The notes under the pieces: model-generated | Told to the model about the DNA's origin: nothing | Databases searched by the model: none | What the model saw: the letters and a program-made list of their open reading frames with translations, nothing else | Made by a program: the position numbers and the translations under genes | Assembly: GCA_022818135.1 (NCBI GenBank) | Contig: JAFMSR010000008.1 | Coordinates: 26,854,767-26,918,766, forward strand | Reading direction: 5' to 3' | DNA from: Saxidomus purpurata | Taxonomy: Eukaryota; Mollusca; Bivalvia; Venerida; Veneridae | DNA: 64,000 nucleotides | In this document: in pieces, positions 59,165 through 64,000 of the stretch | Numbering within the stretch: the stretch's first letter is position 1 | How the letters are laid out: each line of letters starts with the position of its first letter

Positions 59165-61755
59165 CAGTAGTCGGAACGTAACAGTTGTAAAATTTTGTGT
59201 ATATCGTGCGTATAACGTGCGTGTAACGTGCGTATAACGTGCGTGCACTCATCGTGTATTTTGTCAATCGTATATCGTGTATCATATCGTATCATTCATC
59301 GTGCAACGTGAACCATATACTATACACGATATACGATTCCCGATTCCCGATAATCCATTCGGTATACGTACGATACGATGGTGTATTCCGTAGTTAATCG
59401 TTTTACTTAGCCTGTACATCTCCCCCCCAAAAAAAAAATTCTGATTTCAGTTTATATTATTTAGTGTAGTTGCGGGCGAGAAAGAGTTCCGGGACAGATC
59501 GAAGAAATTTTCACCTCATATCCGAAATTAAGGTCTATTTTTGCAACGGAAAGGACATCTTTTCTTATCTAAACTGCTGTTGTCAATGCATTCCTTATAG
59601 TGCAGCAGACAAGGTACGCCTGCACCGAAGCAACATATCATGGGTATGATGTAAACAAGTTTTTTGGGGGCTAGATGCAAATAATACGCCGAATCAACTA
59701 CACTTTTATGAAATTATTTTAAGTCCAATAAAAGTTGTTTCGGGTAATCCTGGTAATCCTTTTAAAATTCCCGATATTGAATTAAAACTATGAATTATAT
59801 ACTACCTGATTGGAATAATATATCCGTTAGCTGACATAAAGAGAAAGGTAATTAGGCAGTGTCTTTGACTAATTAATTAGTTTGAGTCCCATCAAAAGCC
59901 TAGATGTTATTCAAAACAAGGTCCATATTGTCCAAAATAAAGGCCTCCGGCTGGACCTAAGTGAATTGTCCTCTATTCCTGCCTACCTATTTGAACTTGA
60001 GGCTGGGGTTCTGCCCCTTAGACTGAGGCGCCAGGAATAGATTCTCAAATATTGAACGAAAGTTAAGGTCTTGGTCAGTGAGATCATAAAGCACGGCTAT
60101 TTTGTAAGACCCTCCTACAAGTGCCCTATGAAAACAAAATGAATAAATCTGACATACCGCATCTCGCAAAGTTAGAAACTCAAATGAATATCAGATATTT
60201 GTTACTCTGGACATCTACATATATACACAGATGGGTCTAAAAATCCAGGCTCTGGTATAGTAGCTTCAGCTGCTGTAATCAATCTAAACAGGTCTGTTGC
60301 CATCATAGGCAAATTGGCAAATTATTGTTCCATTTATCAGAATACTCGGTTCCTGCATTTATACAACAGAAATGATAACGATAGACACTGCATTGAGCTG
60401 GCTTTTACATCATCAACCTAAAAAACTAGCTATATTGTATATATTTTCAGACTCACTATCATCTCTGGTCTAGATGAAACAAAAGCAACAGTCATTCTAG
60501 ACCAGAGTTATTGAAAACATTATTATTATTCATAAATTTTATCAATGCCTAAAAACTTTGAAATATGTGTACATCAAAATGCTATAGTCTCAGACAGTTT
60601 TACAAATTTTATCCTAAAATGGGTGAGAAAAGTTATAATACATAGCAGTCTGTTTAATTTTACTTTAAATTAATTACTACATCCATAGTATTACCCCAAC
60701 CACCTTGACAGGGGTTCTGAATCATCAGCAGTGACATAAAGTATATGGGACTGCGTGTCAACAATTAAACTACATTGAAATAAAAATGAACTTTAATAAC
60801 CTTCTTCACTCTAGAAAATATCACTGTTTCCTAGAGGTTCATTTTTCATATGTGTTTTTATATACCCCACCTATAGAATAGGCCCACTAAAACAAAATGT
60901 AAAGTAACATGATGTAATCACCATAGTCCACAGAACATAAATACTGCATTGTACTTAAATTATCTTCCCTTCTCTTAGAATAATCTTAGATTCTAGAGGG
61001 ACAATTTCACTTTCGACTACCGGAAAAAAACCTTAATATTGTTCAAAACATTTTTCTATTAAACCATTGATCAAAATTAGGGACCGTATAATTATCACAA
61101 CTATAAATACTACAAAATAACATTGAAAACCCCGTTCCAAATGCTTGATTCATTCGAAAACGTAATTTCAAGTTTTCAGTTTCTTCAATGTCAGTTTACC
61201 CCACCCACGTGACACCCATCAACTTATCTATTCAAGGTTCCAGTTTAAGATTATTATATTTGAACATTTACATGCCATGGTTCTAAAAAGTGTCTTTAAT
61301 GTAGAATTTATTTAACGAAAAGTGTTGATGGCAATTAACTTTAATTACAGTACGCCCATTTTCTCGCACATCGGGATCAATTTCCTTCCAAAGTCATTCC
61401 GACAGGTATTCAAATTTGACACATACTGTGATGTGAAAACTGTGGATCTTTGACATTTATCGATATCATTTTTTATTGTTAAGGTATAAGCTTCTAATTG
61501 ATCTGATTCTTTCGGTCTGGTTAAAAGGTCTAAATTTAGATAAAATGTGAAATCCCAAAGTGATCGTATAACGTGTAATCCGTTTATCGTGTAGCGTGTA
61601 GAGTGCGCTTCGTAGATCGTGTATATCGTATATCGTTCTGAATCGTTCATCGTGTATTTACCGAACGTGCAACGTGCGTCTAACGTGCGTGTATCGTGCG
61701 TACATCGTGCGTGTATCGTGCACTCCGTGTGACAACTGTTACGTTCCGACTACTG
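59165..61755. mobile_element. Transposon Y, same family as W, inserted in reverse
   Basis: Perfect 24-base TIRs beginning CAGTAGTCGGAACGTAACAG at both ends, with TA at 59,163-59,164 and 61,756-61,757. Read on the minus strand it has the same order as W: TIR, array (61,560-61,730), the 1 kb block (60,590-61,560), LINE fragment, array (59,180-59,390), TIR. It lacks the 2.5 kb middle of W. Its TA insertion site lies within W's LINE fragment, whose two halves join cleanly when Y is removed. Confidence 0.88.
59880..60480 (+). pseudogene. LINE RT C-terminus and RNase H fragment in Y
   Basis: Reads LDVIQNKVHIVQNKGLRLDL, SELSSIPAYLFELEAGVLPL, RLRRQ-stop (thumb region of a Jockey/I-like RT), and after frame changes IYTDGSKNPGSGIVASAAVI, CSIYQ, then TALSWLLHHQPKKLAILYIF and SDSLSSLV-stop (RNase H). 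Several stops and frameshifts. It has the same place and relative orientation as the fragment in W, so it was captured before the two elements split. Confidence 0.75.
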
Positions 61756-61756
61756 T

Positions 61757-62000
61757 ATATATGTATATGTCCAGAGTAAAAAATATCTGATATTAGTTTG
61801 AGATTCTAACTTTGCGATATGTCAGATTTGTTCATTTTGTTTTCATAGGGCATTTGTAGGAAATCTTACAAACTAGCCGTGCTTCATGATCTCACTGACC
61901 AAAACCTTGACTTTCGCTTAATATTTGAGAATCTATTCCTGGCGCCTACTTTTTCTGCTGCATTGACAACAGCAGTTTAAATAAAATTCCGTGGCAAAAA
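61757..62000 (-). pseudogene. LINE RT C-terminal fragment in W (5' half)
   Basis: Matches 60,010-60,225 in inverted orientation (GGCGCCAGGAATAGATTCTC, ACCAAAACCTTGAC-type block, ACTCTGGACAT). It continues into 59,164-58,880 once Y is removed. Degenerate, no open frame. Confidence 0.7.
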
Positions 62001-62621
62001 TAGACCTAAATTTCGGATATGAGGTGAAAATGTCTTCGACCGTCCCGGAAGTCTTTCTTGCCCGCAACTACACTAAATCATATAAAACTTAAATCACCAC
62101 TTTTTCGGGGGATATGTACACGAGTAATTACTGAATACACCATCGAATCGTACGTATACCGTACGGATTATCGTGCATCGGGAATCGTATATCGTGTATC
62201 GTGTATAGTATAAGGTGCACGTTGCACGATGAATGATAAGATATGATACACGATATACGATTGACAAACACACGGTGAGTGCACGCACGTTATACGCAAA
62301 TTTCGACAACTGTTACATTCCGTCTACTGTAGGAGGACGATTGCAATAATAACTTTAAGAAGATAATTATATGTTCACCACTTATAATAAATATATCTAT
62401 ATTGTCATATGTACTGCTTTAAATATGGTTTTCCTTTTAACTTTGTACATGACCAAATGGCAATTAAATCAAAGGGGATGAATAACTTTCTAAATTGATA
62501 TAACGTAACATTTTATTTAAATCGTTTAATATGCGGTTGATGTTTCTACGGCTGCTGTGAAATGGCGGAGTTTTGAGTAGGCGCTTTCACATTTCAATTG
62601 TAAACGCCGTTGATTGATTGA

Positions 62622-62746
62622 TCACTGGTATCCAGGTTTACACCCTCCAATGCTTGGACCATCTACATAGTCACAATATATATTATTTTTGCAATGCATT
62701 GAGCAAACTTTCGTACAATTGTGTCCGTACTTTTCAACATAATATA
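62622..62746 (-). pseudogene. Decayed EGF exon 4
   Basis: Reads [40 protein letters not shown] and then a stop (TGA) where the module should continue. The first cysteine and the QC cysteine are lost and no donor follows. An acceptor AG at 62,747-62,748 remains. It shows the EGF array once extended at least to here. Confidence 0.85.
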
Positions 62747-62748
62747 CT

Positions 62749-64000
62749 GTATTATAATGTATTGTTAAATCATTTTAATTAGGGATGAACGTAACACATG
62801 TATAAGTGTGTTGGTTCAAAGTGTACAGACGTACATCGGATCCTGTAAGAGCAAGTACAAGCATAATCCGACACTCTATTTATTTGACTTGGTTACGGCG
62901 GCAGTACGTACAACATACAAATGTATCAAAAGTCAAATCACTATTATACAGACTAGATTTAAATCTTGCAAACTGTCATGTGCAGGTTTGCCCTGTATCA
63001 CACTTCTTTCATTCAATTTCATGGTTGATTTGTACATGTCACTCTGCTACTACCTATCTTTCAACGATAATTCTATTAAAGATAACGTTTCATAAACTTG
63101 TAACTTTCCACAGTTTATTGAGTTTTTTTTTATTATCATTACCCTGCGCTGACCCTGACATCCGTGACGGTGTGTTATTAAACATACAATTTATATGATT
63201 ATCATTTAATTGACTATACGTGTTTGTGGTCAGTGTTGTCATTAACAGACTCTTCATTTACAAGTCGGAATCTGATACATGTACAAGAATACACTCATTT
63301 GTGAAATTCTTCAGACTTAAAAATCCTCTTTCGTTCAACATGCTGTTTATGTAAGTATAAAGTGCAATTTAAAAACGCCATCTTGTTTTGGAACTTACAT
63401 GTACCCTACTGTATATATCGAATAAATTGAAACAGATGTCAGAACTCAAGAAAGTTTTACCTCTAGTTGTGTATATTCAAATGAGAGAAAAACTTTATTT
63501 CTGTACTGCAATAAGATGTAAAATAACTGAAAATGAATTTACTGTATCTTTAAAACTCTTTCCAGTTACATCCTAAATCCGGCACAATGATTAATGTACA
63601 TGTACACAACACTCGGTAGGACTTTCTAAGTATGTTAGCTCAACTGTTCGAACAAAAGCAGAGCTATCCCGCTCGCGGCCCTTGTAACAAGTTGACGTTT
63701 CACAGATTTTTAAATTGTTTTGCCTTTTACTGACAAAAGTGTTTTGTCAGTTTCTTGTTCTGTATTTACTGCCTATCGTTTTGTTTTTTTGGCAAGCACT
63801 GAGAAATGTCAAGCGCGCTGTCTTACTGACAGCTCTTGATTAATGATACAATTATTTAAAAGTCCCTTTATCTCTTAAGGAGAATTAACAGATAGAGCAA
63901 TGATAGAACTATGTTCTATAACTTTGAATAATGCAGATATTTCTTTCATAATAAAAATGTATGTCGCTTTGTAAAAAAGTATTGTCAGAAAGATTTTCTT
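62749..64000. other. Unannotated flank
   Basis: No EGF exon, signal-peptide exon or other gene was recognised. Two overlapping open frames at 62,806-63,198 (+) have no recognisable motif. If the phosphatase gene's first exons exist, they should lie further right, outside the window. Confidence 0.4.

Larger units (their letters stand above)
55103..62329. mobile_element. TIR transposon W with self-nested copy Y
   Basis: Ends are inverted repeats of about 24 bases (CAGTAGTCGAAACGTAACAG… left; right end complementary with three mismatches), with TA outside both. The flanks cgttacaTA and TAggagga join to the sequence seen uninterrupted in paralogous introns at about 51,323 and 53,113, which proves the insertion site and a TA duplication. 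Order: TIR, subterminal motif array (to about 55,290), a 1 kb block (to about 56,290), unique interior, antisense LINE fragment (58,880-59,164, resumed at 61,757), second array (about 62,120-62,300), TIR. Y interrupts it at 59,165-61,755; without Y it is about 4.6 kb. No transposase recognised. Confidence 0.85.

Noticed and set aside
62806..63198. Two overlapping plus-strand open frames (130 and 95 codons)
   Set aside because: No motif, no splice context, and they overlap in different frames.

Overview
The window looks like a piece of a mollusc genome, most likely a bivalve. It is AT-rich and has long introns and many small DNA transposons. It also holds tandem-core repeats that end in ACCG/ACGG-type microsatellites, a layout known from bivalve 'pearl'-like elements. 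The species call is an inference; no database search was possible.

Only one protein-coding gene is well supported. It lies on the minus strand from about 55.0 kb (possibly starting beyond 64 kb) to a stop codon at 17,620. I could rebuild 28 exons whose splice sites and reading phases all agree. In transcription order they are: ten single-exon 8-cysteine EGF-like modules (55,026 to 34,638, all phase 1-1), one transmembrane exon (32,826-32,703), two juxtamembrane exons, a complete catalytic tyrosine phosphatase domain D1 (30,371-22,556) with WPD and [10 protein letters not shown] motifs, and a second, probably inactive domain D2 (20,699-17,620) with WPK and QCMNGSDRSG. The product is a receptor-type tyrosine phosphatase whose ectodomain is built only of MEGF/laminin-type EGF repeats. 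The signal peptide and first exons are not in view. At least four further EGF exons are dead: they carry stops, frameshifts, lost splice acceptors or a truncation, so the ectodomain array has been both growing and decaying.

Layout. 1-17.6 kb: gene-poor 3' flank with a TTAA-flanked 2.9 kb element, a mariner relic, and two abutting Tc1-like elements, one of which carries a nested TTAA-flanked MITE. 17.6-33 kb: cytoplasmic and membrane exons, with a 31-bp minisatellite and a tandem-core repeat in introns. 33-43 kb: five EGF exons, a pogo/Tigger-like relic, a GC-rich fold-back island, a tRNA-derived SINE, a TG microsatellite and a 5'-truncated LINE. 43-51 kb: a 7 x 146 bp tandem-core element and a 3.7 kb TIR element packed with other repeats. 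51-55 kb: EGF exon array with local duplications. 55-62.3 kb: a large TIR transposon (here called W) with a second copy of its own family (Y) inserted in opposite orientation. 62.3-64 kb: a decayed EGF exon and unannotated flank.

The most unusual material is the W/Y family. It has TA target sites, about 24-bp TIRs starting CAGTAGTCGG, subterminal arrays of short CACGAT-like motifs, and an internal antisense piece of a LINE (RT C-terminus plus RNase H). A paralogous intron supplies the empty site, and an 897-bp segment carrying one EGF exon plus the end of W was copied into another EGF exon.
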